64,000 bases of DNA from Allopontixanthobacter sediminis. GTDB lineage: Bacteria > Pseudomonadota > Alphaproteobacteria > Sphingomonadales > Sphingomonadaceae. Position numbers and translations under genes: made by a program. Position 1 is the stretch's first letter, and each line of letters opens with the position of its first letter. Positions 45,663 through 54,560 of the stretch are shown here, in pieces. Location of the stretch: contig NZ_WTYL01000002.1 of the NCBI RefSeq assembly GCF_009828115.1, positions 434,001 to 498,000 on the forward strand, in the 5' to 3' direction. The notes below the pieces were generated by a model. It searched no databases, had not been told where the DNA came from, and saw only the letters and a list, made by a program, of their open reading frames with translations.

Positions 45663-46937
45663 ATGAGTCCAGAAGAACCTCCACACGTCACAGTCATCGG
45701 GCTGGGGTACGTTGGCCTACCGTTGGCCATGGTATTGGCAAAACAATTCCCCACCACGGGACTGGACGTGGATCTGAAACGGATTGCGGAGCTTAAACGA
45801 GGTCATGATCGGACAGGCGAAGTCGATCAATCGAGAATGGCATCAACGTCGCTGGTCTTGACCTGCGAACCGCACGACTGCCCGCCGTGCGATTTTTACA
45901 TTGTCACGGTCCCGACGCCAATCGACCAAAACAACCGGCCCGATCTGTCGATCGTGGAAGCCGCCTCGCGCACCGTTGGCAAGATGGTTGCGAAATCGGT
46001 GGCGGATGGCCGCACGCCGATCGTGGTTTATGAAAGCACTGTTTACCCCGGAGTTACCGAAGATATCTGTGCGCCGATCCTGGAACAGGTTTCCGGTCAC
46101 GAATGCGGGACCGATTTCTTTCTCGCCTACAGTCCCGAACGGATCAATCCCGGCGACCGCGAACATACGATCGACAAAATCACCAAGGTCGTGTCTGGGC
46201 AGACGCCTGAAGTCCTCGAGAAAGTTGCCCAACTTTATGGTGCCATCACCAGTGGAGGCGTGTTCCGGGCGGCTTCGATCCGGGCGGCCGAAGCAGCCAA
46301 GGTAATCGAGAACGCGCAGCGCGATATCAACATCGCCTTCATGAACGAAATCGCGCAGATTTTCGGGCGGATGGACCTGTCCACCTGGGACGTACTGGAA
46401 GCGGCCAGGACCAAATGGAATTTCCTGCCGTTCGCGCCGGGTCTGGTCGGCGGGCACTGCATCGGCGTCGATCCCTATTATCTCTCCTTCCGGGCAGAGG
46501 AACTGGGTCACGATCCAAAGGTCATCCTGGCCGGGCGCGACGTAAACGACCGCATGGCGGAATGGGTTGGCGAACGGCTGCATGCAGCGCGCGGCGCAAC
46601 CAAGGGTACCGCGCTTGTCCTCGGGCTGACTTTCAAGGAGGATGTCCCGGATCTGCGGAACAGCAAGGTCGCCGACCTGGTCGCCAGCCTCGCGCGTTTC
46701 GGCCATGATGTCACTGTCCATGACCCGCATGCCGACGCGGCGGAGGCGCTGCACGAATATGGTCTGACGCTGGATGAAACTGCGCTGGACCGAAATTATG
46801 ACCTGGTTCTGCTGGCGGTGCCGCACCGCGAGTATCTGGAAATGGGCGCGGCGCGGTTCCGTGCACTTACTACGCCCGGCGGCACGCTGGCCGATCTCAA
46901 GGGCGCGCTGGGCGGCGCGGCCGACTGGACGCTTTAG
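45663..46937 (+). CDS. tviB: UDP-sugar 6-dehydrogenase, TviB/WbpA/WbpO type
   Basis: 424 residues from the ATG at 45663 (CAAGG upstream); an in-frame upstream start is less likely. NAD-binding GLGYVGLPLAMVLA, YESTVYPGVTEDIC, SPERINPGD, and catalytic cysteine in GLVGGHCIGVDPYYLSF. TviB-type enzymes oxidise UDP-GalNAc or UDP-GlcNAc to the uronic acid. Sugar specificity is inferred from the subfamily pattern only. Followed after eight bases by an epimerase gene. Confidence 0.85.
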   Translation: MSPEEPPHVTVIGLGYVGLPLAMVLAKQFPTTGLDVDLKRIAELKRGHDRTGEVDQSRMASTSLVLTCEPHDCPPCDFYIVTVPTPIDQNNRPDLSIVEAASRTVGKMVAKSVADGRTPIVVYESTVYPGVTEDICAPILEQVSGHECGTDFFLAYSPERINPGDREHTIDKITKVVSGQTPEVLEKVAQLYGAITSGGVFRAASIRAAEAAKVIENAQRDINIAFMNEIAQIFGRMDLSTWDVLEAARTKWNFLPFAPGLVGGHCIGVDPYYLSFRAEELGHDPKVILAGRDVNDRMAEWVGERLHAARGATKGTALVLGLTFKEDVPDLRNSKVADLVASLARFGHDVTVHDPHADAAEALHEYGLTLDETALDRNYDLVLLAVPHREYLEMGAARFRALTTPGGTLADLKGALGGAADWTL

Positions 46938-46945
46938 GAAAACGC

Positions 46946-47959
46946 ATGCGCAAGGTTTTTATTACCGGAACAGCCGGCTTTATCGGATTTCACCTGGCGC
47001 AATTGCTGCTGGACGAAGGCTTCACCGTGGTCGGTTACGACGGAATGACCGATTATTACGATGTCCGGATCAAGGAACGGCGGCACCAGATGCTGCTCCA
47101 GAGCGAACGGTTCAGCGCGCATGTCGGGATGCTGGAAGATTTCGACCGGCTGCACAGCCTCATGCTCGCGGAACAGCCCGACATAATCGTCCATCTCGCC
47201 GCCCAGGCGGGTGTGCGGTACAGTCTGGAAAATCCGCGCGCCTATATCGAAGCCAACATCATCGGCACGTTCAACGTGATGGAATGCGCCCGCGAACTGG
47301 CGGTCGACCACCTGCTGATGGCTTCGACCAGTTCGGCGTACGGTGCCAACACCTTGATGCCGTTCCACGAGCGTGAAAAGTGCGACACGCAGCTGACTCT
47401 GTACGCGGCAACCAAGAAAGCCAACGAATCGATGGGCCATAGTTATGCCCATCTATGGAACCTGCCGACGACCATGTTCCGCTTTTTCACGGTCTATGGT
47501 CCGTGGGGCCGCCCCGACATGGCGCTGTTCAAGTTCACCAAGGGGATCCTCGACGGGACTCCGATCGACATCTACAACCATGGCGAGATGTACCGGGATT
47601 TCACCTATGTGAAGGATCTCGTCCGCGGAATCTCGCTGCTGATCGACGCGGTGCCGGTCCGGCCGGAATCGCCGGAGGATATTCCCGGCTACGACAGCCT
47701 TTCCCCCGCAGCGCCATTCCGGGTGGTGAATATCGGCAACAGCGACAAGGTAAAGCTGACCGATTTCATCGACGCGATCGAGGCCGAGTGCGGGCGCGAG
47801 GCGGTCCGCAATTACATGGAAATGCAGAAGGGCGACGTGCCCGCGACCTGGGCAGACGCGACGCTGCTCAAGGAACTGACCGGGTATGTGCCGCAGACCG
47901 GCGTCGAAGAAGGCATCCGCCACTTCGTCGCCTGGTACCGGGACTACTACCAAGTCTGA
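46946..47959 (+). CDS. NDP-sugar epimerase (UDP-glucuronate 4-epimerase-like)
   Basis: A 337-residue extended SDR: GTAGFIGFHLAQLLL (Rossmann glycine motif), STSSAYG and catalytic YAATKKAN (Tyr-x3-Lys), then FRFFTVYGPWGRPDMALF and YRDFTYVKDLV. These fit UDP-GlcA (or UDP-GlcNAcA) C4-epimerases. Coupled to the upstream TviB-type dehydrogenase, it may convert the UDP-uronic acid to its galacto form. Confidence 0.88.
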   Translation: MRKVFITGTAGFIGFHLAQLLLDEGFTVVGYDGMTDYYDVRIKERRHQMLLQSERFSAHVGMLEDFDRLHSLMLAEQPDIIVHLAAQAGVRYSLENPRAYIEANIIGTFNVMECARELAVDHLLMASTSSAYGANTLMPFHEREKCDTQLTLYAATKKANESMGHSYAHLWNLPTTMFRFFTVYGPWGRPDMALFKFTKGILDGTPIDIYNHGEMYRDFTYVKDLVRGISLLIDAVPVRPESPEDIPGYDSLSPAAPFRVVNIGNSDKVKLTDFIDAIEAECGREAVRNYMEMQKGDVPATWADATLLKELTGYVPQTGVEEGIRHFVAWYRDYYQV

Positions 47960-47980
47960 GGCGAACGGCGTCGCTTCTAC

Positions 47981-49282
47981 CTAGCTGGCGAGGCGCAACC
48001 GGTTCACGCCCGGCGCATCGGCGGCGTCCGGCCAGATCCCACGCGTATCATAGACAATTGCGCCGCTACGTTCTTCGGGCGGGATGACCCGGAAGACATC
48101 ATGGTCCACCAGCGCGATCAGGATGCCGCAATTTTCCAGTGCCGTATCGATATCGATCAGCGCCGCACCGGTGCCGGCGAATTCCGGCGGAAGCTGCGCG
48201 GCATAGGGCTCGACTATCCGGATCCGGTCACCGAATTCCCGCGCCAGCGAGGCCGCGACGAAACGCGCAGGGCTTTCCCGGAAGTCGTCGATATTTGCTT
48301 TGAACGCGAGACCGAGGCACGCCACCGAAAAGCCCGGATTGGCGGCGATCAGGTCCCGCGCCTGAGCAATGACGTGGCGCATCTTGGTGTCGTTCACTTC
48401 GCGGGCGGTGCGGATCAGCGGTGAATGTTCCGGCGCGCCGTGGATGATGAAGTAAGGATCGACCGCGATGCAGTGACCGCCCACGCCCGGCCCCGGCTGG
48501 AGGATATTGACCCGCGGATGCCGGTTGGCCAGCTTGATGACTTCCCACACATCGAGCCCCATGTGATCGGAAATCATCGACAGTTCGTTGGCAAAGGCGA
48601 TGTTGACGTCGCGGTAGGCGTTTTCGACCAGCTTGGTCATTTCCGCCGAACGCGCGTCCGTGGTGATGCAGGCACCGCGGACGAACCGCTTGTAGAACGC
48701 CAGCGCTTTGCGCGCGCAGCGCGGCGTGATCCCGCCGATCGAACGGTCGTTATGCGTCAGTTCCTCGAGAATTTTGCCGGGCAGGACCCGTTCGGGGCAA
48801 TAAGCAATTGCGACATCGGGAATGTCGGACGTCTGCCCAGGCATGCGGAGATCGGGGCGAAGACCGGCAATTAGGTCGCGCATTGCCTCTGTCGTGCCGA
48901 CCGGCGAGGTCGATTCGAGAATGATCGCGTCGCCCTTCTTGAGCACCCCGGCGACTTCGGTTGCTGCGGCCATTACGTAGGACGTGTCCGGCGTGTGCTG
49001 GCCGTCCTTTTCGAACGGCGTCGGAACCGCGATCACGAACACGTCGGCGGGGACAATCTGGTTCGATGCACGCAGTGTACCGCGCTGGACTACGCCCTGG
49101 ACCAACCCGTCCAGATCGACTTCCTCAATATGTATCTCGCCGCGGTTGATGGTGTCGACGACGTGGTCCGACACGTCGATCCCGGTAACCTGGCAGTTGG
49201 CGCGCGCGATGATCGCAGCGGTCGGCAGACCGATATATCCAAGTCCGATTACGCAGACTTCCGGCTTCTGGTCGCCGAGCAT
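47981..49282 (-). CDS. wecC: UDP-N-acetyl-D-mannosamine dehydrogenase (WecC type)
   Basis: 433 residues. VIGLGYIGLPTAAIIA, ESTSPVGTTEAMRDLI, YCPERVLPGKILEEL, NDRSIGGI and catalytic cysteine in GPGVGGHCIAVDPYFII. NDRSIGGI and LPGKIL are typical of WecC/WbpA enzymes that make UDP-ManNAcA from UDP-ManNAc. WecB, which makes UDP-ManNAc, is encoded at 53391. GGAGG lies just before the ATG. Confidence 0.92.
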   Translation of the reverse strand: MLGDQKPEVCVIGLGYIGLPTAAIIARANCQVTGIDVSDHVVDTINRGEIHIEEVDLDGLVQGVVQRGTLRASNQIVPADVFVIAVPTPFEKDGQHTPDTSYVMAAATEVAGVLKKGDAIILESTSPVGTTEAMRDLIAGLRPDLRMPGQTSDIPDVAIAYCPERVLPGKILEELTHNDRSIGGITPRCARKALAFYKRFVRGACITTDARSAEMTKLVENAYRDVNIAFANELSMISDHMGLDVWEVIKLANRHPRVNILQPGPGVGGHCIAVDPYFIIHGAPEHSPLIRTAREVNDTKMRHVIAQARDLIAANPGFSVACLGLAFKANIDDFRESPARFVAASLAREFGDRIRIVEPYAAQLPPEFAGTGAALIDIDTALENCGILIALVDHDVFRVIPPEERSGAIVYDTRGIWPDAADAPGVNRLRLAS

Positions 49283-49461
49283 TTGGGTAGCCTCCGTAGT
49301 GAAAAACCTGCGGCAACCCTTGGCACCCGGGGGTTAACAATTCGGTATAAGTGGCCTGCAAAGCCGGTTGTCGGAACGTTCGCGGCGCTTTATGCGGCGA
49401 AGGTCCCCCCGTCTTGCCTGATGCAGGCGCGTAACGGTGCCTAACGACAAGGAATAACAAC

Positions 49462-50772
49462 ATGAAGATCGCGATGGTAGGTTCAGGCTATGTCGGCCTG
49501 GTATCGGGAGCATGTTTTGCCGATTTCGGCCACGACGTGGTGTGTATCGACAAGGACCAGTCCAAGATCGACCGCCTGCACGACGGGGTCATGCCGATTT
49601 ACGAACCGGGTCTCGCCGAACTGGTGGGAACGAACGTAAAGGCGGGCCGGCTGTCCTTCACCACCAGCCTGGCCGAAGGGATAGCGGGAGCTTCGGCGAT
49701 CTTCATTGCCGTCGGCACCCCTTCGCGGCGCGGCGACGGGCATGCAGACCTGTCCTTCGTCTATGCCGTGGCCGAGGAAATCGGGGCGAGCCTGTCCAAT
49801 GATGCCGTGGTGGTGACCAAGTCCACCGTACCCGTCGGGACCGGCGATGAAGTCGAGCGGATCCTGCGGAGCAGCGGCACGAAGCACCGGTTTGCGGTGG
49901 TGTCCAACCCCGAGTTCCTGCGCGAGGGCGCGGCGATCGGCGATTTCAAGCATCCTGACCGGATCGTCATCGGCACCGAGGAAGAGTTCGGGCGCGAGGT
50001 GATGCACGAGGTTTACCGCCCGCTGTTCCTCAACGAATCGCCGATCCTGTTCACCAGCCGCCGGAGCGCCGAACTGATCAAGTATGCCGGCAACGCCTTC
50101 CTCGCGACCAAGATCATGTTCATCAACGAAATGGCCGACCTGTGCGAAAAGGTCGGTGCGAACGTGCAGGATGTCAGTCGCGGCATTGGCAGCGACAAGC
50201 GCATCGGCCCCAAGTTCCTCAACGCCGGACCCGGCTATGGCGGCTCGTGCTTCCCCAAGGACACGCTCGCGCTGCTCAAGACTGCCGAGGATTACGAGAG
50301 CCCGATCCGCATTGTCGAGGCCGTAGTAAAAGCCAACGATCATCGGAAGCGCGCAATGGGCCGCAAGGTCCTCGAGGCCATCGGCGGTGCGGACACGGCG
50401 CGCGGCAAGCGGGTCGCCTTGCTCGGCCTGACCTTCAAACCCAACACCGACGACATGCGCGACAGCCCGGCAATCGCGATTGCCCAGGCGCTGCAGGACG
50501 CGGGCGTCGAAGTGACCGCCTACGATCCCGAGGGCATGGAACTCGCGGCGCCCCTCATGCCCGGGGTGGTGATGAAGTCAGATGCCTACGCTGCCATCGA
50601 CGGGGCTGACGCGGTCGCCATCGTCACCGAATGGGATGCGTTCCGCGCGCTTGACCTGGCCCGGGTCAAATCGCTCGCCAAGGCACCGGTTCTGGTGGAC
50701 CTGCGCAACATCTACCAGCCTGCCGACGTGCGGGAAGCGGGCTTCGACTATGTGAGTGTTGGGCGCAGTTAA
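49462..50772 (+). CDS. ugd: UDP-glucose 6-dehydrogenase
   Basis: 436 residues. MKIAMVGSGYVGLVSGACFADFGH is the classical Ugd/TuaD N-terminus; GTPSRRGDGHADLS, KSTVPVGTGDEVE and the catalytic cysteine in GPGYGGSCFPKDTLALL follow. It makes UDP-glucuronic acid, a precursor of acidic polysaccharides and a substrate for the epimerase. AAGGAA precedes the ATG. Confidence 0.96.
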   Translation: MKIAMVGSGYVGLVSGACFADFGHDVVCIDKDQSKIDRLHDGVMPIYEPGLAELVGTNVKAGRLSFTTSLAEGIAGASAIFIAVGTPSRRGDGHADLSFVYAVAEEIGASLSNDAVVVTKSTVPVGTGDEVERILRSSGTKHRFAVVSNPEFLREGAAIGDFKHPDRIVIGTEEEFGREVMHEVYRPLFLNESPILFTSRRSAELIKYAGNAFLATKIMFINEMADLCEKVGANVQDVSRGIGSDKRIGPKFLNAGPGYGGSCFPKDTLALLKTAEDYESPIRIVEAVVKANDHRKRAMGRKVLEAIGGADTARGKRVALLGLTFKPNTDDMRDSPAIAIAQALQDAGVEVTAYDPEGMELAAPLMPGVVMKSDAYAAIDGADAVAIVTEWDAFRALDLARVKSLAKAPVLVDLRNIYQPADVREAGFDYVSVGRS

Positions 50773-50966
50773 GCGGCGCCCAGGTTGCCACCACATTCCG
50801 TAAAAGTTTCGTCAAATGACTTATGGCCAGCGTTAATGCTGGCCGCTGAATTTCGTATGCGCGACGCAGACGTAATCTCAACAAGTCGCTGCAAAGTGGA
50901 GCTCAGCTTCAGCAAAAACTAACGGTGAAGAAGGTTTTGAAATCGGCAGGTTGAAGGGAAAAGAGC

Positions 50967-51905
50967 ATGGTGCTCGGCCAAGCCTCGCCGGTTTCGATAC
51001 TGGAATTAATCGACATGACTATAACATACAAAAACGGCAATCCGGAATGGATTGCCGATCAGCTGATCGGCGCGCCCGGGTACCGCGTTCTGCGCGCGGT
51101 GCCGCCGAGTTTCTCGGTAATGCCGAGCGATGGCACGATGCCAGGGGGCCGGTGCGTGGCAATCATAGACTGCGAGACCACCGGGCTCGATGTCCAGAAC
51201 GATGCAGTCATCGAACTGGCGATCATGCTGGCGTTCGTCGGCATGGACGGACAGGTGACCGGCCATTTTGGTCCGGTCAGCTGGCTGCAGGACCCGGGCG
51301 TCGAACTAGACCCCCGGATCACCCTGCTAACCGGTCTGACCAACAAGGATCTCGCCGGTCACGCGATCAAGGACGGAACCGCAGCCGGATTGATCGACCG
51401 GGCTGATATCTGCGTCGCCCACAACGCGCGCTTCGATGCCGCCTGGATCGAGAAGCGCTTTCCGCAGTTTGCCGGCAAGCCGTGGGCCTGTTCGGCAAGC
51501 GACATCGACTGGCTGATGCTGGGTTACGACGGACGGGCGCAGCAGCACTTGCTGATGCAGCATGGCCGGTTCGCCAACGCGCACCGAGCCGGCGACGATG
51601 TCTGGTCGCTGTTCCACTTGCTGAAGCATGAGCAGCCGGATCCTGACGGCAGAACCACCCGCAGCCATCTGCAGCGATTGCTGAAAGCAGCGGACGCAAC
51701 GACCTTCCGGGTGGAAGCGGTGAGCGCGCCTTATGCGGCCAAGGACCGGCTGAAGGCACACGGCTACCGCTGGGAAGCTGCGCGTAAGGTCTGGTGGAAG
51801 GAACTGCGTTACGAGGAGCTCACCGCCGAGTGCAGGTGGTTCCGGGCACAGGAGCTGCCGCCGTTCCGGACCGAGCAAGTGACCTCGAGCCAGCGGCACC
51901 GCTGA
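50967..51905 (+). CDS. DnaQ-like 3'-5' exonuclease with a C-terminal accessory domain
   Basis: 312 residues from the ATG at 50967 (AGGGA before it); a second ATG at 51015 is possible. DEDDh motifs: AIIDCETTGLD (exo I), HNARFDAAW (exo II), HRAGDD (exo III). A C-terminal domain (about 245-300) reads AKDRLKAHGYRWEAARKVWWKEL and is not part of the usual DnaQ subunit. Not the replicative proofreading subunit by length and context. It lies between ugd and wecB, with no obvious link to glycan synthesis; an accessory or mobile origin is possible. Confidence 0.8.
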   Translation: MVLGQASPVSILELIDMTITYKNGNPEWIADQLIGAPGYRVLRAVPPSFSVMPSDGTMPGGRCVAIIDCETTGLDVQNDAVIELAIMLAFVGMDGQVTGHFGPVSWLQDPGVELDPRITLLTGLTNKDLAGHAIKDGTAAGLIDRADICVAHNARFDAAWIEKRFPQFAGKPWACSASDIDWLMLGYDGRAQQHLLMQHGRFANAHRAGDDVWSLFHLLKHEQPDPDGRTTRSHLQRLLKAADATTFRVEAVSAPYAAKDRLKAHGYRWEAARKVWWKELRYEELTAECRWFRAQELPPFRTEQVTSSQRHR

Positions 51906-51936
51906 GCAAACCCGCCACCCACCGACAACCATCCCT

Positions 51937-51965
51937 AGGGCCCGCCAATTGGTGGGCCCTTTTTC
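51937..51965 (+). terminator. Intrinsic terminator between the two exonuclease genes
   Basis: A 10-bp stem (AGGGCCCGCC/GGTGGGCCCT, one G-T pair), AATT loop, followed by TTTTT. It ends 17 bases before the next start codon, and only the short AAGGAA site lies between, so the next gene is transcribed only by read-through or from a promoter upstream of the stem. Confidence 0.9.
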
Positions 51966-51982
51966 GTTCAAGGAATACAATC

Positions 51983-52855
51983 ATGACTACCGAACCTACC
52001 GCGACACCCATGACCACCAATCTCGACCAGATGGCGTTGGACCTTGCTCTCGAAGCCCGCGTGTTTTTCGCGCGTCCCGACACCGACAGACCCGCCGCCG
52101 TGCGGACCTACATCGTTGCCGACTTCGAATACAAATACGACCGGGCCTTGCACACATGCTACACCACCGCCGAAGGAAAGGATGCGGAGGGCACAGTGCG
52201 CTGGCCCTTCCACCGTATTGTCGCGGCGGCGTGGGCAGTGATCCGGTTCCGTCCGGGTGAGGACATCGCCGAGATCAAAACCCCGGTAGTGCTGTCCGCC
52301 GAGGCCATGGACGAGCGCGAGATCGTCAGCGGCTTCTTTGACGCTCTCGCTGCCGAACCCTCGGCCTGCCTCGTCACCTGGGGCGGGGAGGCCAAGGATC
52401 TTGCGGTCCTGCGCAAGACCGCTGGGGAGTTTGGCCTGCTGCTGCCCATGCAGCTGCGCGACTTGCTGCCCTATTCCTCCAGACGGATCGATCTTTGCGA
52501 CGCCGTCTCGGTCAAGGCAAACTCGGTGCATCTGCCGGAATATGCCGCCGCTTGTTCCATTCCGGCCAAGCCTTCGCCGTCGAAAAATATCGGCAGGCTG
52601 GTTGAGGCAGGCGACTGGCCAGCGGTCAAGGACCAGGTTCTGGCCGACGTCATGACCCCAGCGGTCATATTGGTGCGGCATCTTACCAGCCACGGGATTA
52701 TCACCTGCAAGCCGCAGCAGACGGTCCTGGCCCTGGCCGAGGCGATGGCGCTTGCCCTGCCGGCACGAGAGTACTTCAGCCGGACGGTGATGCGCTGGGC
52801 GGAGAATGAAGTCGTCCAGACCAAGCTGCGAGGCAAAGTCTGCCCGCCGGTCTAG
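51983..52855 (+). CDS. Predicted PolB-like 3'-5' exonuclease
   Basis: 290 residues from the ATG at 51983 (AAGGAA upstream). The pattern fits a divergent DEDD exonuclease (PolB exonuclease-like family): VADFEYKYD (D-x-E), VTWGGEAKDLAVLRKTA (exo II-like), and ADVMTPAVILVRHL (late Asp), with RWPFHRIVAAAWAVI between them. I do not recognise a more precise family and activity is inferred. It follows the DnaQ-like gene but is separated by a terminator. Confidence 0.6.
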   Translation: MTTEPTATPMTTNLDQMALDLALEARVFFARPDTDRPAAVRTYIVADFEYKYDRALHTCYTTAEGKDAEGTVRWPFHRIVAAAWAVIRFRPGEDIAEIKTPVVLSAEAMDEREIVSGFFDALAAEPSACLVTWGGEAKDLAVLRKTAGEFGLLLPMQLRDLLPYSSRRIDLCDAVSVKANSVHLPEYAAACSIPAKPSPSKNIGRLVEAGDWPAVKDQVLADVMTPAVILVRHLTSHGIITCKPQQTVLALAEAMALALPAREYFSRTVMRWAENEVVQTKLRGKVCPPV

Positions 52856-53390
52856 GTAATTTCGCCAAGCACCGTGATTACCTCTCGTTAACCAAGAATT
52901 AGGTTTTCGGGCCCAGCTTGCAATCGAGGGCGCTACGGCTTTTCCGAATGAAGCGATGCTTCGCTACGGTTCTGCCGAACGCCCTCAGCCAGTTTTTGAA
53001 TGGGATAGCGGCGCCGATGAGCCATGTGCGGCGGAACGCTTCGGCCGACCATCTGACGGTGGTTCTTCGCTACGGAGATCGAGAGCATGCAAATAGATCC
53101 GACTTCACAGGCTGGTGCATCACGGATTTGGTGCTTTCCGTCATGTTGGCGAACTAGAGCCAACTTTTCCCCCACCTTTGCCAAAATTGTGGCGGTTAAG
53201 AACTGAAATCGAGCTCAAGACACAAGCGTGGTTTGCCAGCGAACAATTGACGAATTTCTATTGTCTTAGCGTGTCTGGCGGCATGCCAAGTATTAAGAAA
53301 AGTTAAGGTGAAAAGGACAGTGCCCAGCCGATCAAGCTGTCGAGATCTTGGTGCTAGTTATGAGCTTAACCGCTATAATCCCGTTCTTTG
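52856..53390. other. 535-base stretch without a confident gene
   Basis: Lower G+C than the flanks. Several short frames on both strands run through 52918-53184 but none has a good start, length or recognisable motif. The sequence CTTCGCTACGG occurs twice (about 52972 and 53068). It may be a decayed coding remnant at the edge of the exonuclease insertion. No terminator for wecB is clear. Confidence 0.5.
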
Positions 53391-54509
53391 TTAAGCGAGC
53401 AACTCACAGATCTTGTTGGCCGATTTTCCGTCACCGAATGGATTATGCGCCTGCGCCATGGCCGCATAAGCCTCTGGATCGTCGAGCAGCCGGTCCGTCT
53501 CAGCCACGATTGTGTCGGCATCGGTCCCGACCAGCCGTGCAGTGCCCGCATCGATACCTTCCGGGCGTTCGGTAGTTTCGCGCATGACCAGCACAGGCTT
53601 GCCCAACGAGGGCGCTTCTTCTTGCACCCCGCCGCTGTCGGTCAACATCAAGGTCGAGATATCCAGCAACCGGGCGAAATGCGGATAGTCGAGCGGTTCG
53701 ATGAGCGCGACATTCGAAAGCCCCGCAAGCCGGTCGTTCATGACCTTGCGAACGTTGGGATTAAGGTGGACCGGAAAGATCAACGCGACATCGTCACGCG
53801 CGGCAAGACGCCGGATCGCCTCGGCAATGCCTTCCATTCCGCCGCCGAAATTCTCCCGTCGGTGGCTCGTGACCCCGATGATCCGCTTGCCTGCAAAGCG
53901 CGCTTCAAGCGGCGCCAGGTCGCGGGCAAGTCGCGGCTCGGCTTCGATACGCGCGGTGATCCACTGCAGCGCATCGATGACCGTGTTGCCGGTGACGTGG
54001 ACGGTTTCCGCCGCGACGTTTTCGCGGCGTAGAGCCGCGGCGGCCGTCTCGGTTGGCGCGAAATGCAGCGCGGCGATCGTGCCAATGATCTTGCGATTGA
54101 CCTCTTCCGGCCAAGGATGGTGGATGTTCCCGCTGCGCAGGCCCGCTTCCACATGGGCCACCGGGATTTTGCGGTAATAGGCCGCCAGCGCGCCCGCCAT
54201 GGCGGTGGCGGTATCGCCCTGGACCACAACCCAGTCGGGCTGTTCTTGGTCGAGCACCCGGCCGATACCGGTCAACAGGTTGGCGGTGAGGGCATCCAGC
54301 GTCTGATCCGGCCGCATCAGATCAAGATCGTAATGCGGCAAAATTCCTGCGATTTCCAGCACCTGGTCCAGCATTCCGCGGTGTTGGCCCGATACGCAGG
54401 TCCGCGACGCGAAACGGTCATCCCGGTCCAGCGCATGGATCAGCGGGAACATCTTGATGGCCTCGGGCCGGGTACCGAAAACTGTCAGGATCTTGCGCGC
54501 CGGGGTCAT
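53391..54509 (-). CDS. wecB: UDP-N-acetylglucosamine 2-epimerase (non-hydrolysing)
   Basis: 372 residues. GTRPEAIKMFPLIHAL, VVQGDTATAMAGALAAYY, HVEAGLRSG, and TDSGGVQEEAPSLGKPVLVMRETTERPE are the family signatures. It converts UDP-GlcNAc to UDP-ManNAc, the substrate of WecC (47981). The two together supply UDP-ManNAcA, although their genes are 4 kb apart and are not in one operon. Confidence 0.96.
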   Translation of the reverse strand: MTPARKILTVFGTRPEAIKMFPLIHALDRDDRFASRTCVSGQHRGMLDQVLEIAGILPHYDLDLMRPDQTLDALTANLLTGIGRVLDQEQPDWVVVQGDTATAMAGALAAYYRKIPVAHVEAGLRSGNIHHPWPEEVNRKIIGTIAALHFAPTETAAAALRRENVAAETVHVTGNTVIDALQWITARIEAEPRLARDLAPLEARFAGKRIIGVTSHRRENFGGGMEGIAEAIRRLAARDDVALIFPVHLNPNVRKVMNDRLAGLSNVALIEPLDYPHFARLLDISTLMLTDSGGVQEEAPSLGKPVLVMRETTERPEGIDAGTARLVGTDADTIVAETDRLLDDPEAYAAMAQAHNPFGDGKSANKICELLA

Positions 54510-54560
54510 GCCGTCCGACCTAGCTTGGATTGGTTAAATTTGCCTGCTGCGTTCGCGTGC

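Noticed and set aside
50760-50782. Stem TGGGCGC/GCGCCCA over the ugd stop codon
   Set aside because: Seven base pairs with a nine-base loop and no T-run; too weak to call.
50825-50844. Hairpin GGCCAGC/GCTGGCC downstream of ugd
   Set aside because: Perfect 7-bp stem but no T-run on either strand and 53 bases after the stop. It could be a weak structure, but I cannot call it a terminator.
53373-53378. Perfect TATAAT on + facing the end of wecB
   Set aside because: The nearest -35-like element (TTGGTG) is 20 bases away and the promoter would be antisense to wecB.
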